A stretch of DNA of 64,000 nt from the NCBI GenBank assembly GCA_022695795.1, contig MU404171.1:67235-131234 (forward strand). The letters are read 5' to 3'. This stretch comes from Biscogniauxia marginata (taxonomy: Eukaryota; Ascomycota; Sordariomycetes; Xylariales; Xylariaceae). Position numbers and translations under genes: made by a program. The notes below the pieces were generated by a model that worked only from the letters and a program-made list of their open reading frames with translations, did not search any database and was not told where the DNA came from. This document shows positions 1-10,522 of this stretch, piece by piece; positions within the stretch are counted from its first letter, which is position 1, and each line of letters starts with the position of its first letter.

Positions 1-290
1 AAGAAAAACTTTATAAATTTTTATTTTTTTATTTGTTTAAAATATTTAAAATTAAAATTTATAAAGCTTTATAATTAAAAAACTTTTATATTTTTATATT
101 AATTATATTTTTTTAAATTTAAACTTTTTAAAATTTAAATTAAATATATAAAATTAATGTTTTTTAATATTTTATAATTTACTTATAAAGTTTATTTTAT
201 TTTATTTAACATATAAAAAAGCAAGTTAATAGGTATTTTATTAAATTAATTATAAATTGTTTTATAAAAAGTTATAATATTATCCTTGGT
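1..290. repeat. AT-rich, probably RIP-mutated block
   Basis: Almost only A and T with very few C or G, no open frame of note, and a sharp change to ordinary composition near position 290. In Pezizomycotina such blocks are usually repeats destroyed by repeat-induced point mutation (C to T in CpA). No element is recognisable. A 7-bp stem (GTTGGTC / GACCAAC, 328-350) lies just past the edge and might be part of an element end. Confidence 0.7.
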
Positions 291-698
291 TATAGCACTT
301 TTCCTTAACTAAGCCCTGGTTGTTGGTCTTAATTAAGGCACGGACCAACGGGTAGTGTTGACGGGATGAATTCCATGTGAAAGTCTGGCTACGTAACCTA
401 CCTCGTAGGCATGTACACATGCTATAAGCACGATATTTTTTTTTATTTTTTTTTCACATGCCGCCAGATTAGATGGACACAACCGCGGGCCGTTCGTTGG
501 TTGCATATACTCCTATCGAAGAGGCAAATATCAGTAAGCTACCAGCTGAAGGTGGGACTAAATGGGAAGAGATGCGATAGACACGTGGCTGAGATCACTT
601 CAGGGGGCGTATAGAGCAAGAAAAGGGGGCAAGGGAGGGTGAAAGTTAGTGTACACTAGAAAGGCCATGATTCAGGCGAATGGGTTGGGGATCCTGTG

Positions 699-723
699 AG
701 CCTGCCAGCCTGCCAGCCTGCCT
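699..723. repeat. 8-bp tandem repeat (CAGCCTGC-like, about 3 copies)
   Basis: Three consecutive copies of an 8-bp AGCCTGCC unit. Short minisatellite in noncoding DNA. Confidence 0.8.
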
Positions 724-1014
724 TAGCTGGTTAGCTATTTATGTACCAGGCCGTCTGCAGCGCACGCAGGCGCACCAACCTGTACCCCCGGAATGACAAA
801 TTCGGCAAAGGGTTGACGGGATCAGCGATCTAATTCTCAACAATTGATCGATTTGGTCCCCCCAACAGAAAAACAGGAGGAGGATGAAAACACGGAGAAT
901 GCATGCAATCTCCATATGCACGTTATGTATCCAACCCAGGTTGCTGTGGATTCTCGATTCGACAAGGCACGCAGGCTGAACCCTGCTTGCCACGATGCGA
1001 GAGCCAGGGGTGGT

Positions 1015-1051
1015 TGAGGAGGAGTCTTGATGAGGAGTCTTGATGAGGAGT
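1015..1051. repeat. 13-bp tandem repeat (about 2.8 copies)
   Basis: The unit TGAGGAGTCTTGA is repeated head to tail almost three times without mismatches. Noncoding. Confidence 0.85.
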
Positions 1052-1985
1052 CCAGTGTAACCGTAGCCAGCTCCGGGTTCATGCAACATGCACGCAGCAG
1101 CGCTGCGTTGGGAATTCAGCGCTTCCATCAGTTGCAACCTACATGCCACATGCGCTCCGGACTCCCTCACATACATACCTACAATATGTAGGATGCCTAC
1201 TCAAGGTAGTCCGAAAGTACACAGCACGAATCGAAGCAAACCGGAAACGAGGTGAGAGACTCCAGCTAGGAAACGTAATTTGACGCTATTGTGACGTTGT
1301 GGAGGGACATTTGGTTCCCACACACATGTGAGACAGGATACACGTATATCAGTGGGCATGTGTACCTAGGTAGTAGTAGCATTATTATTATATACTAGAT
1401 AGCGTCGAAGGGCAGCCGTCAGGACGCCTTCGGGCATCTGGAGATGGGTAATGGTGGCCTCAGCATGGCTTGAGATCGTCGAAGCTACGGGCGGTCTGGC
1501 CGCAGCTGATGAACCCTAAGTCCTGGAAGCGGTGAGAGGGAGAGAAAAAAAAGTCAAAATTACAGTTCGTGGCATGGAAATGCACGTTGAATGGCCAATT
1601 GGTAGCAAGATGGGAAATAAAAGCCTGGCTAGGTGGCTTGGCATCAGATGCAAATCATCCTTGAACCCCACTAAACAAATGCCCCGAAGGATATACACAG
1701 GTACCGCCTTGCTACTTGGCCACGGTCCCAAAGATATACCTACTTCATGTACCTTATATGTATCCCCGAACCTGCTAGACTGGTAGAATATTCGCATCTC
1801 CACATTCTAATCCCCATCCCGGCCTTTTTTTTTTTTTTTTTTTCTCTCTCTCGCTCTCGCTCTTTTCCCCCTTACCGTCTAGCACTAAAACCTACCGACC
1901 TAGTCAGACAGGAGCTTATGGAAAAGGCTAAAGAGGAAATAGTGACGGAAAAAAGATAATAATAAAAAAGATAAAAATAAACCCG

Positions 1986-2110
1986 ATTAAAGCAGTCCCC
2001 TCTCCCCTACTCCCCTACTCTCCTACAGATGTTTACTTATCTATCCACCGCATCGCCATCCTCCCCTCCCCTTCCTTCTCTCTTCCCTTCCCCCTTTCGG
2101 TACTCGGCAC
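1986..2110 (+). promoter_or_regulatory. Pyrimidine-rich promoter/leader tract of the desaturase gene
   Basis: Dense CT runs (CCCCTCTCCCC, CCTCCCCTCCCCTTCC) lie 220-340 bp before the desaturase start codon. Such tracts commonly surround transcription starts in filamentous ascomycetes. Inferred from composition and position only. Confidence 0.4.
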
Positions 2111-2326
2111 TGTTCCGTTGCTCGCCGCCACCTGTCTATCAAATATCCGGCCCTTATCTACCTACTACTACCTAAGCTCGCCATATTCCCTCCTCGCCCC
2201 CCTCCCAGCAACTGTGCAACCTCGACGCTGCAACGCTTCAAGACATCGATAACATAACCAACCAGCCAGCCGGCACTGGTAGTCGCTAGCTACGTTTGGA
2301 GCTTGATTCTCGTTTCGTCTCCCGGC

Positions 2327-3838
2327 ATGGCTTCAGCAATTGCTTCTGGCGTTCCGCGCCAGAATCCCGCCCTCCGCCGCACCATCACCTCTACCACCGC
2401 AGACACCGATGTCTCGTCGCCCTCGACAGCCATTGGCTCCCCAATCGACTCTCCTCGGCCCTCGGCCTCCTCCACCTCGCTCTCCTCCATGTCCTCCATC
2501 GATCCTGTCGACTTCCACGGTAAGCTCATCGATACCTACGGAAACCAGTTCCAAGTCCCCGACTACACCATCAAGGACATTCGTGATGCCATTCCCAGGC
2601 ATTGCTTCGAACGCTCCGCTGCCCGTGGTCTGTATTACGTCTTCCGCGACGTAATCAGCCTGGGCACTACCTTCTATCTCTTCCACACCTACCTGACTCC
2701 CGAGAACGTGCCCTCAACCGCGGCTCGTGTTGTCCTCTGGGGCCTGTACACCTTCATCCAAGGCCTCTTCGGCACTGGAGTCTGGGTCCTGGCACACGAG
2801 TGTGGTCACCAGTCCTTCAGTACCTCCAAGGTCCTGAACGATACGGTTGGCTGGATCCTCCACTCCTCACTCCTCGTGCCTTACTTCAGCTGGAAGATCT
2901 CGCATGGTAAGCACCACAAGGCCACTGGCCACATGCAGCGAGACATGGTCTTTGTTCCTCGGACTCGCGAGGAGAGAGCTAGTCGTTTGGGCAAGATGGT
3001 CCACGAGCTTTCGGAGCTTGGCGAGGAAACCCCCATCGTCACCTTTGTCTCGCTTCTCGGGCAGCAGCTGGTAGGCTGGCCCAACTACCTCCTGACCAAC
3101 ATCACTGGCCACAATTGCCACGAACGCCAGAGCGAGGGCCGCGGGAAGGGCAAGAAGAACGGTCTGTTCGGTGGCGTCAACCACTTCGACCCCCGCAGTC
3201 CACTGTACGAGGCCAAAGACGCGAAGCTGATTCTGCTGAGCGACTTGGGCTTGGCTATCACCATCGGAGTTCTCGTGCTGCTGGGCAACTCATTCGGTTG
3301 GAGTAACCTGCTGGTGTGGTATTTCCTGCCATATCTCTGGGTTAACCACTGGCTTGGTAAGTGCTGCTCACCGACCCTTCTTGATTGGACCTGAAGCTGA
3401 CCGTCATAATCCACAGTTGCTATCACCTTCCTCCAGCACACCGACCCTTCCCTTCCCCACTACGAACCCTCGTCCTGGAACTATGTTCGTGGTGCCGCTG
3501 CGACGATCGACCGAGAGTTCGGCTTCATCGGACGCCAGCTGCTGCACGGCATCATCGAGACTCACGTCCTGCACCACTATATCTCGACCATTCCCTTTTA
3601 CCATGCCGATGAGGCTACCGAAGCCATCAAGAAGGTAATGGGCCGACACTACCGCTCGGACACGGAAGGTGGCTCGCTCGGGTTTATCAGGGCCCTGTGG
3701 CGCAGTGCGAGAATGTGCCAGTGGGTCGAACCTAGTGAGGGAGCCAAAGGAGAAGGAAAGGGTGTCCTGTTCTTCAGAAACTCGAACGGCTTGGGTACGA
3801 AGCCCTTGAAAATGAGCCCGGAGGAGGTGGACGAATAA
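2327..3838 (+). CDS. fad2: Oleate Delta-12 fatty acid desaturase
   Basis: Membrane desaturase of the endoplasmic reticulum that introduces the second double bond, converting oleoyl to linoleoyl lipid. Two exons, 2327-3356 and 3417-3838, with a 60-nt intron (GTAAGT...CACAG), give 483 aa, normal for the family. All three histidine boxes are visible: HECGH, HGKHH and, in exon 2, HVLHH. Hydrophobic segments sit between them, and the Ser/Thr-rich N-terminus of about 60 residues is typical of the fungal Delta-12 type. The ATG at 2327 was chosen because homologues begin MAS-; an in-frame ATG at 2303 would add eight residues. The gene is convergent with the large minus-strand gene downstream. A Delta-15 or bifunctional enzyme cannot be excluded by eye, but the sequence reads as Delta-12. 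Confidence 0.95.
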
Positions 3839-4972
3839 GCATATACCAAAGGTGATTTTGTAAAGGCAACATGTTTATCCCTGCTGTCCCCTACCACATC
3901 CAAACGTTGATAGCTTGAAGTTCAAGAGGCAAGCGGCAGACAACACAAGAAAGGACGGCCCTAGGTTGCCTTTCTTGACGGTGCTGGCATCGCGACGATG
4001 GCGGGTGGCAGAAAGCTTCACCCGGCATCTCAATTAGACAAGTTATCCAGGCCCGCGGAACGAACGAGGTAGTTAGTACTGAATCCCATCAGTGACCTGC
4101 TCGCGTTTAGATTGAGGCATAGAAGATAGACTAGAAAAGATAGGACGGCGGTAGGGACAATAGGAACAAGAGCAACGAAAAAAAGGCGATGACATGAAAG
4201 AAAGATAGATATATATTACCCCATCTTCGAGGACCGTAGCTTTTAGTACAATACACTTTAGAGCTTCAACGAAAGAGGTCTCGAGACGTGCCTATCACTC
4301 CATTGGATGTGCACACAGATCTCCCTGGAGGGTGTCGACTACTAGTATAAGTTAAAAAGTATAGCAGCAATACGGAACAAGCGGAAGCAAGATGATGAGT
4401 CAGGTGTCGTTGGTATTAGTAATGATGGGTTAAAGATGTAGTGGGGAGAAAGAGGGGGGAGGAGAGCGAGACTTGGAGATCCTGCGAACCAATTTATTAT
4501 ATCCATGTATACCTATGTATATATCCTGGTCTGGAAAAGCAAAACGCACGTGTATATGTATACACACCTTTCATCTTGACCCTACTATATTTACAGCCGG
4601 AGAATAAGGTAATAAACACACCGGCATATAAATTACATGAGCGTCTCGGCAAGCAAGCAAGAAAGAAAGAAAAGAAAAGAAAGCCTCTAACTACATGCTG
4701 AATCCTTCAGCTCTCCTCGGGAGCAAGGCTGACCCGCCTGTCTATCGTACGTACAACGCGATGCCGACTACCTTCCTTCCCCCCCCCACTAGCAACATGG
4801 TTATCTTCATCATCCATGCTCGAAACTATATGCCAAACCCCCTTAGACGCAGCGTAATTGACGGACCGCGTGAGCCGCTTGCTGGTAATACATCCTCCAT
4901 CTCCGAACGGCAGTGTAACTAACTTCAGATGCATTACTCCGTACCAGAGATCGTCTGTTCACCTCACCACAC
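3839..4972. other. Convergent intergenic region
   Basis: 3' flanks of two convergent genes. Nothing gene-like is seen; the short open frames lack domains. Purine-rich repeats (GAAAGAAAAGAAAAG, about 4664-4682) are the only structure. Confidence 0.6.
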
Positions 4973-7900
4973 CTATCCTGCTCGGTCTGTCCTTCCTCGC
5001 CGCTGACGAGAGCTTCGCTGTAGATAATAGCTTCGCCGTCCCTGTCTTACATAAACTCTGGGATTAGTGGAGCGCTCGATGGGGGGTGTCATTGTCGTGT
5101 CGTTGCTCGTCAACCCGATAGTGGGCGATGCCTTGTCGACACCGCTACCGGTTGGCTCTCTTCGATCGCCATCATGATCCACAAAGCGATATCTGGGGTT
5201 GGTAGCCCCATTTTGGTCACACAGAGCTCCCGTGTCCTTACTGTTCCCAGATGTTGGCTTCGGCTGTGACTTATGATTGGCTAAGTCTCGTTGGTCCTGA
5301 TTACGAGCAGGCCCTTGCTCTTTACTTGTCGTCATCGCTGGCTCTTGATCATCGTTGTAACTCAAACTGTTGTCTTGCTTGTATTTTTTCTTTCTCTTCT
5401 TCGTGTGAGATTCAATGGACGGAGGGGACTGCTTATAGTCCCCGCAGGCACCGCGAGCCATGTCATTCCCTACCACCACATCTAATTTTCTCTTTATTGT
5501 GCTGCACACTGCGTGGGAGTTACTGGCGTCGATGAGCCTTGGGGTCTCCGGCGAAGATATCGGGTTCATAAGCACCTCCGGCGATCGTAGGGTGCGCTGT
5601 GACCCGGACGCGATATAACCTGGCAATTTCTCCGTTTTCGCGAAGGCATAAGCGACGAACAGCGGTGGCAAAGGTATAGCGGTGGTCGACCGCTCATAAG
5701 GTTGTGTTAGGCCACTTTCATCATGTTTCACACCCGCCGTGCTATCTTGATTTGCAGTCTTCAACGTACCACTCTGTCCTGTCTTGATTTCTGGAGCCCC
5801 AAGCGATTGAGACGAGCTCACACATGTTTTACTATCTGCAAGTGATGTTTCCGGCTCTGCTTCCTTTGACTGACCTGTAGCAGCAGCTTTCATCGTACAC
5901 TCCGTAGTGTGATCAGTTACAAGCGATCGTCTCTCGTCTCTTGGCATATAGTCTAGGTTAGAGGGCTCGAAGGATGGATCCTTCTCCCGGGGGGAACAAG
6001 TGCGTTTTGATGGTACAGTCATGTGTTTGAATTTCCTACCAATTTTGCTTCTGGTTGCCTCAGTAGAATCTGATAGATGAGTCGAGTCAATCTGTGCGAT
6101 GCTATTCAGCCACGAGGGGGATTCACGCAAAGTAAAAGCTAGGGCTTCTTCATTGGAACCAGAAGGCTGTGTACTCCTGCTTGCGCAGGTACTATTGAGT
6201 TCATCAAAGCTCTTCGGAACATAAAGGGCATCGAGGGATGATGTCTCAGATGAAGGTATGGTTGCATATTCGGCCTGTTGTTCCGGCGATATTGCTGGTA
6301 GCTCGATCATAATGCCTGCTTTCGGACGTGCATCTGTCTCGTCTTTTGAATTGGAATTCACCTGCTTCAGTCTAGGGGCGCCTTGAGGTGGTTTGAAAAG
6401 AGTATCATCGGGCAGCTCTCTGACTGTGGCTGTTGCGTCGATCTCTACGCCGGGCACACGATAGTTTGGCCTCGCTGGCCTAGGAGTTCCGGTCATGGAT
6501 CTAGTTATTCGTCTCTCAGCAATGTTGTCACCTACATGCGTTACACTGGGTTTCTCAAACCTCCGGGGAGTATCATGTACGCCCTCTCTGGCACGAGCTG
6601 GAGTTGTCACCCGATGCGGACGAACGGGGACACCAACACTTGGCTCACCACTACTCTGGTCCCGCTCATCATCTTTATAACTGAACTGTTCCCCTTGCAT
6701 ATGGAGCTTCGATGGTCTAATTTCTCTTGGTGCATGACTTGAGCTCTTCAAAGTTGCTAGCTCCTGATCCGAGGGCGGCGGCGGCGAACATTGTACAGTC
6801 AGCTGACGGGCAATGAGAACCGAGGTAGACTTCGAATTGGTTGAGAGTGGTGATGACTCCCGGGCTGGGGTTGAAGCTGGTGCTAAGTTGCCTGGAAGCA
6901 TTGAGCCTTCTTTGAAATCCAAGCTCGTGTTGCAATTGTTCCAGGATGAAGCATTGGTAGGGTTGCCTGTAAGGACATACAGCTGTGTTCTCTTTATTCG
7001 CTCTTCTCGCTCTGAGGCCTGGGGTATTTGTTCTGTTGAGCTCTTAGAGTTATCCCGGGGGTCATGTAGGATAGCCGGTGAACGAGAGGCATAATTTAGT
7101 TCACTGGGACACGACTCTCCTGTAGTTGGTTCAGCATCGACCATAGGGTTGCACTGCTCTATATCTTCAGATGCTGAGGGCTCAGACGAGGTTTCCCAAA
7201 GCTCATGGACTTCGTTCAGGACGGCAGTTTTCTCCGCCTGAGCAAGGACCTCATCGTTCGGAGCTTGGTGACCAGGCATATAGCTGCCTTCCTGAGGACC
7301 GCTGATGATATAACCTTTGAAAGGGCCATCGCTAAACCAGACTGTAGGGCCGTTAAGTTCGAACTCGATGCCTCTATATCTCCGCGCCCAGTCCCAGGGA
7401 TTCCACCATGGTTTCCTCTCGACATTAATAGCTGGTGAGTCGGAAGTTTTTTGAAAGTCACTGGGGTTCTGCTTTCCCATCATGCTCGGGTATCTGGTAG
7501 TAGACTGGCGTGAGCACCCCTCAGTTCCTTTCGTGGAAGGGTGCAACTGGACGGCTAGCTTGTCAACGTCCACTCCATCATCATCGTTCATTTCATCATC
7601 ATCGGACTGCGATGAAGTTGAGCTCAGAGATATGATTTCGGCATCTACTGGAATCTGTGCCGGAGTGCGCCGGTGTGATACCGGCATATTCGTGGCGGCC
7701 AGGCCACGCCGTGAAGCTGTTGGGGCCGGCAAAGCTTTGTTGCGAGAAGGTTCTAGTAAAGACATGATCTCAGCACCTGCTGGAATCTTCACTGGCGTCC
7801 GTGAGTGTGCCGTGGAGGCGCGTGTAGATGCTAGCGGTGGAGTGGTCCGCGGCGACGGCGTCTCGTTGCTCGACGAAGAATTTGGCGAGATAACTTGGGT

Positions 7901-8578
7901 ATCCGCAGGGACCCTTGAGGGTGTTCGCGAGAGGGAGCGTTGGGCACTTGCTTGGCCCGGGCTGGCTCTTGATACCATAGGTGTTGCATGTACTTGGGTG
8001 TATATATTGGGTGCTGTATACAGAGACCTTGCTGATGTATTCTTGTAAGACTGGTTTCTCACATGGTTTCCTCGTATCGCACCATATTTAGTAGTCGAAT
8101 TACAGATCGCAGAGTCTTCTATCTCGCTGTCTGATGGGATTTGATACGGGTCTCTCAGGCTGTTATGAGGATGTAACTGGGGACGTAGGACCGATTGTCT
8201 TGCATCTCGGGCTGGCATCTTGACTTTCGGCCGCCTCTTCACGCCGTCCAAATTAGTAGATTCTTGGGCTGGTTTGTTGTTCGTAACCTTTCCTGCGTCA
8301 GGGGAGACTGGTACAGATAGACGTCTAGATGCATGGAGTTTCTCCAGGGCGGTCGAAGCTACAACGGCAGGTTTGTATTTCGAAGTCGGGCCCTTTTTGA
8401 CAGCAGGTTTGGCCTTGGGGCTCAAATTGGATGCCGTCAGCAGGGAAATTGAGAATCTGTGTCTTGGAAGAAGACATTGGAAAAAGATTGGGCGCGAGGG
8501 GGTGGGTAGTAAATGCAGAGCCAAGAAGGATGAAGAACTAGAGCCCCGAAAAGGAATAAATAATAGTTCGTGAGGCAA
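4973..8578 (-). CDS. Large disordered nuclear-type protein with repeated IPxDAEI/SIM-like motifs
   Basis: Single open frame of 1201 aa, not recognised. It is Ser/Pro/Thr-rich and mostly disordered, with basic clusters (KKRKKK in the C-terminal quarter, RQGRR near the C-terminus) that look like nuclear localisation or DNA/RNA-contact signals. Four copies of a short motif, [IV]P-x-[DG]-[ATS]-[EQ]-[IV], occur at about residues 147, 223, 265 and 310; the last reads EIISLSS followed by an acidic run, as in SUMO-interacting motifs. A Trp-rich island (about residues 390-420) is the only stretch that looks folded. The first 45-50 residues are hydrophobic and atypical, so the true start is uncertain; the next in-frame Met is residue 121 (position 8218). 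Convergent with the desaturase. The open frame is certain, the function unknown. Confidence 0.75.
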   Translation of the reverse strand: MPHELLFIPFRGSSSSSFLALHLLPTPSRPIFFQCLLPRHRFSISLLTASNLSPKAKPAVKKGPTSKYKPAVVASTALEKLHASRRLSVPVSPDAGKVTNNKPAQESTNLDGVKRRPKVKMPARDARQSVLRPQLHPHNSLRDPYQIPSDSEIEDSAICNSTTKYGAIRGNHVRNQSYKNTSARSLYTAPNIYTQVHATPMVSRASPGQASAQRSLSRTPSRVPADTQVISPNSSSSNETPSPRTTPPLASTRASTAHSRTPVKIPAGAEIMSLLEPSRNKALPAPTASRRGLAATNMPVSHRRTPAQIPVDAEIISLSSTSSQSDDDEMNDDDGVDVDKLAVQLHPSTKGTEGCSRQSTTRYPSMMGKQNPSDFQKTSDSPAINVERKPWWNPWDWARRYRGIEFELNGPTVWFSDGPFKGYIISGPQEGSYMPGHQAPNDEVLAQAEKTAVLNEVHELWETSSEPSASEDIEQCNPMVDAEPTTGESCPSELNYASRSPAILHDPRDNSKSSTEQIPQASEREERIKRTQLYVLTGNPTNASSWNNCNTSLDFKEGSMLPGNLAPASTPARESSPLSTNSKSTSVLIARQLTVQCSPPPPSDQELATLKSSSHAPREIRPSKLHMQGEQFSYKDDERDQSSGEPSVGVPVRPHRVTTPARAREGVHDTPRRFEKPSVTHVGDNIAERRITRSMTGTPRPARPNYRVPGVEIDATATVRELPDDTLFKPPQGAPRLKQVNSNSKDETDARPKAGIMIELPAISPEQQAEYATIPSSETSSLDALYVPKSFDELNSTCASRSTQPSGSNEEALAFTLRESPSWLNSIAQIDSTHLSDSTEATRSKIGRKFKHMTVPSKRTCSPREKDPSFEPSNLDYMPRDERRSLVTDHTTECTMKAAATGQSKEAEPETSLADSKTCVSSSQSLGAPEIKTGQSGTLKTANQDSTAGVKHDESGLTQPYERSTTAIPLPPLFVAYAFAKTEKLPGYIASGSQRTLRSPEVLMNPISSPETPRLIDASNSHAVCSTIKRKLDVVVGNDMARGACGDYKQSPPSIESHTKKRKKKYKQDNSLSYNDDQEPAMTTSKEQGPARNQDQRDLANHKSQPKPTSGNSKDTGALCDQNGATNPRYRFVDHDGDRREPTGSGVDKASPTIGLTSNDTTMTPPIERSTNPRVYVRQGRRSYYLQRSSRQRRGRTDRAG

Positions 8579-9075
8579 CGCTGGGTGGCCAGATTATGAG
8601 CGTAGCTACCGTTGCCGCGGTTAGAAGGTCTGGTTGGGAATCATGAATGCCACCAACTCTTTCACGACGCGAAACGATGTGAGGTGGTGTGGAAGTCAAT
8701 GTGTAAGTACCTCAAGTGCTTAGATGTGTACTAACATTTGTCTCCAAGACAAGAAGATTGGGAGGTAGGTACCTAAGATATCTTCACGTAGGTGGTTTAC
8801 GGTAGGCTTGCCTCTCAAAATGACTACCGACACCAAATCGTGACCTACGCGTACTTTACGCGATACCTCGTGTACTTAACCGTAGCGCGGCACCCCCGTT
8901 TTTTAGAAGGCTGTCAAGTAGGATGTTTCATATGGAACTGATTTTCCCTGTAATAACTGTGTACAATCGCTCGTTTTTAAACATCGTTATTAATTGGTTA
9001 TTATCGTTAACTGCTAACATCATTTTTTAAATCATTTTTTAAATTAACATTAAAATGTTAAAAAAAAATTTATAA

Positions 9076-9217
9076 TAACGTGTCTCATATATAAATAAGC
9101 TATATAAGCAAGTAAGTCATTTAATTTCTTATATAAAATCGATTTTTTTTTAAAAAAAAATCTTAACTTTATATGTAAAAATCGTAAAAATCTCGGACCT
9201 TTTTTATTAGTTATATG
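9076..9217 (+). repeat. Left arm of long inverted repeat
   Basis: Matches the reverse complement of 9574-9714 along roughly 140 bp. The best-conserved part is about 75 bp around the TCTCGGACC motif; outside it the arms differ partly by transitions. Confidence 0.85.
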
Positions 9218-9290
9218 TCATAGTAACGACTTAATAATAACTAGGCGCAATTAAAAGAGATTATATTATTAAATAATAATAAAGACTTAT

Positions 9291-9370
9291 ATAAATTTAA
9301 AACCTGGTTAATTAATTTTTAAAGTTATATATAAATTTAAAACCTGGTTAATTAATTTTTAAAGTTATAT
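9291..9370. repeat. Perfect 40-bp tandem duplication
   Basis: Two identical 40-bp copies, 9291-9330 and 9331-9370, beginning ATAAATTTAAAACCTGG. They lie in the left-side insertion that interrupts the inverted repeat. Perfect identity within strongly mutated DNA implies duplication after the mutations. Confidence 0.95.
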
Positions 9371-9573
9371 ATAAAAGGTTTAAAGCCCTTTATAACATTA
9401 TATAATTATAAGGTTTAATTAAAAATAAAATCGAAAAAATTAATTTTAAAAAACGCGAAAAAAAAACGTATAAAAAGTAAAATTAAAATAAAATACATGG
9501 ACTTTTTTACGTATTTCTTTATATATTTCACTTTTTATTTTTTTCGATTTTTATTTTAATTAAACTTTATAAT

Positions 9574-9714
9574 CATATAACTAATAAAAAAGGTCCGAGA
9601 TTTTTATAATTTTTATATATAAAGTTAAGATTTTTTTTTAAAAAAAATCGTTTTTATATAAAAAATTAAATAGTTTACTTATTTATATAATTTATTTGTT
9701 TATAAAACACGTTA
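9574..9714 (-). repeat. Right arm of long inverted repeat
   Basis: Reverse-complement partner of 9076-9217 (core GGTCCGAGA at 9592-9600). It is directly contiguous with the inner inverted-repeat arm at 9541-9578, whereas on the left the two arms are separated by about 185 bp. Confidence 0.85.
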
Positions 9715-10522
9715 TATAATATATTAATTTATAAACTTTTTAAATTTATAATTATATATAAATATAAAAAATTATAATAATATTTTTTAAAATAAAGTAA
9801 TTATTTAAAACATTATAAAATATTTAATTAATAATAATATTATAAAACTTATATTTATTATAAATATCTTTATTATTAAGAACTTAGTTAAGATATAATA
9901 CTAGGGTATTTTAAAGTGGTAGCTCTCACGGACAAGACACATAGCTCGATATAAACAAGATCTTTATAGAGTGATACACTCGACATTGGCGGTGGACACC
10001 TATTATATACCTAGTTAACAGAGTGAATAGGTACTTATGAGATGCACCTATCTAGTGAATCATACCCTAAGAATCACCATACCCTTCTTTGCGCATTTTC
10101 AGTCGAAATTCTTTTAAGACCAACCTTACTAAAACCTTAGACCCTGTCGCACTTTAATTATTAGTAGAGGCTCGAGCGTGTGAAGGGGGGTTTATTCTAA
10201 TTTTCAATACATTGTACTCCTAAGAGTTCTTCCTAGAGACCTGCCTGGCTGAACTCAGCTACGTGTGCATTGCTCGCTAAACTTATGGGCAATTTACAAC
10301 CCGACGACTTGACTACGCACGGCAAGATCGAGTCCTGGCGTTTAAATGTTCCTCATACAAGGTCATCAAGCCTTCTACTTATATGCCCTTCAAGTTTATC
10401 CTACTTTAGAGACTAGACATCCTCAAGTATGTGCTCCGTGTTCAGCCTGACGGGTATTGTGCAGTCTGGCCTACATGTAGTCTATGATAATGGTACATCC
10501 TCACACTTGCCCTAATTTCCAT

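Larger units (their letters stand above)
291..2326. other. Intergenic region and desaturase 5' region
   Basis: No convincing gene. It holds two small tandem repeats (699-723 and 1015-1051), a T/TC tract (1825-1862) and a long pyrimidine-rich stretch (about 1986-2110) typical of fungal promoters and 5' leaders, leading into the desaturase start. The open frames here overlap on both strands and have no domain-like content. Confidence 0.6.
8990..9900. repeat. AT-rich RIP-type block with nested inverted repeats
   Basis: About 900 bp of very AT-rich DNA. It is built around a long inverted repeat with a shorter inner one, and the arm differences include C/T and G/A changes as expected from RIP. 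No coding capacity is left. Could be a degraded foldback/MITE-like element or two inverted copies of a repeat. Confidence 0.75.
8579..10522. other. Intergenic region containing an AT-rich block
   Basis: Gene-free. 8579-8990 is ordinary intergenic DNA upstream of the 1201-aa gene, 8990-9900 is AT-rich repeat-derived DNA (described separately), and 9900-10522 is the 3' flank of the CCT2 gene with no open frame of note. Confidence 0.7.

Noticed and set aside
739..1176. 145-codon minus ORF with an overlapping second frame
   Set aside because: Crosses the short tandem repeats and has no domain; most likely chance.
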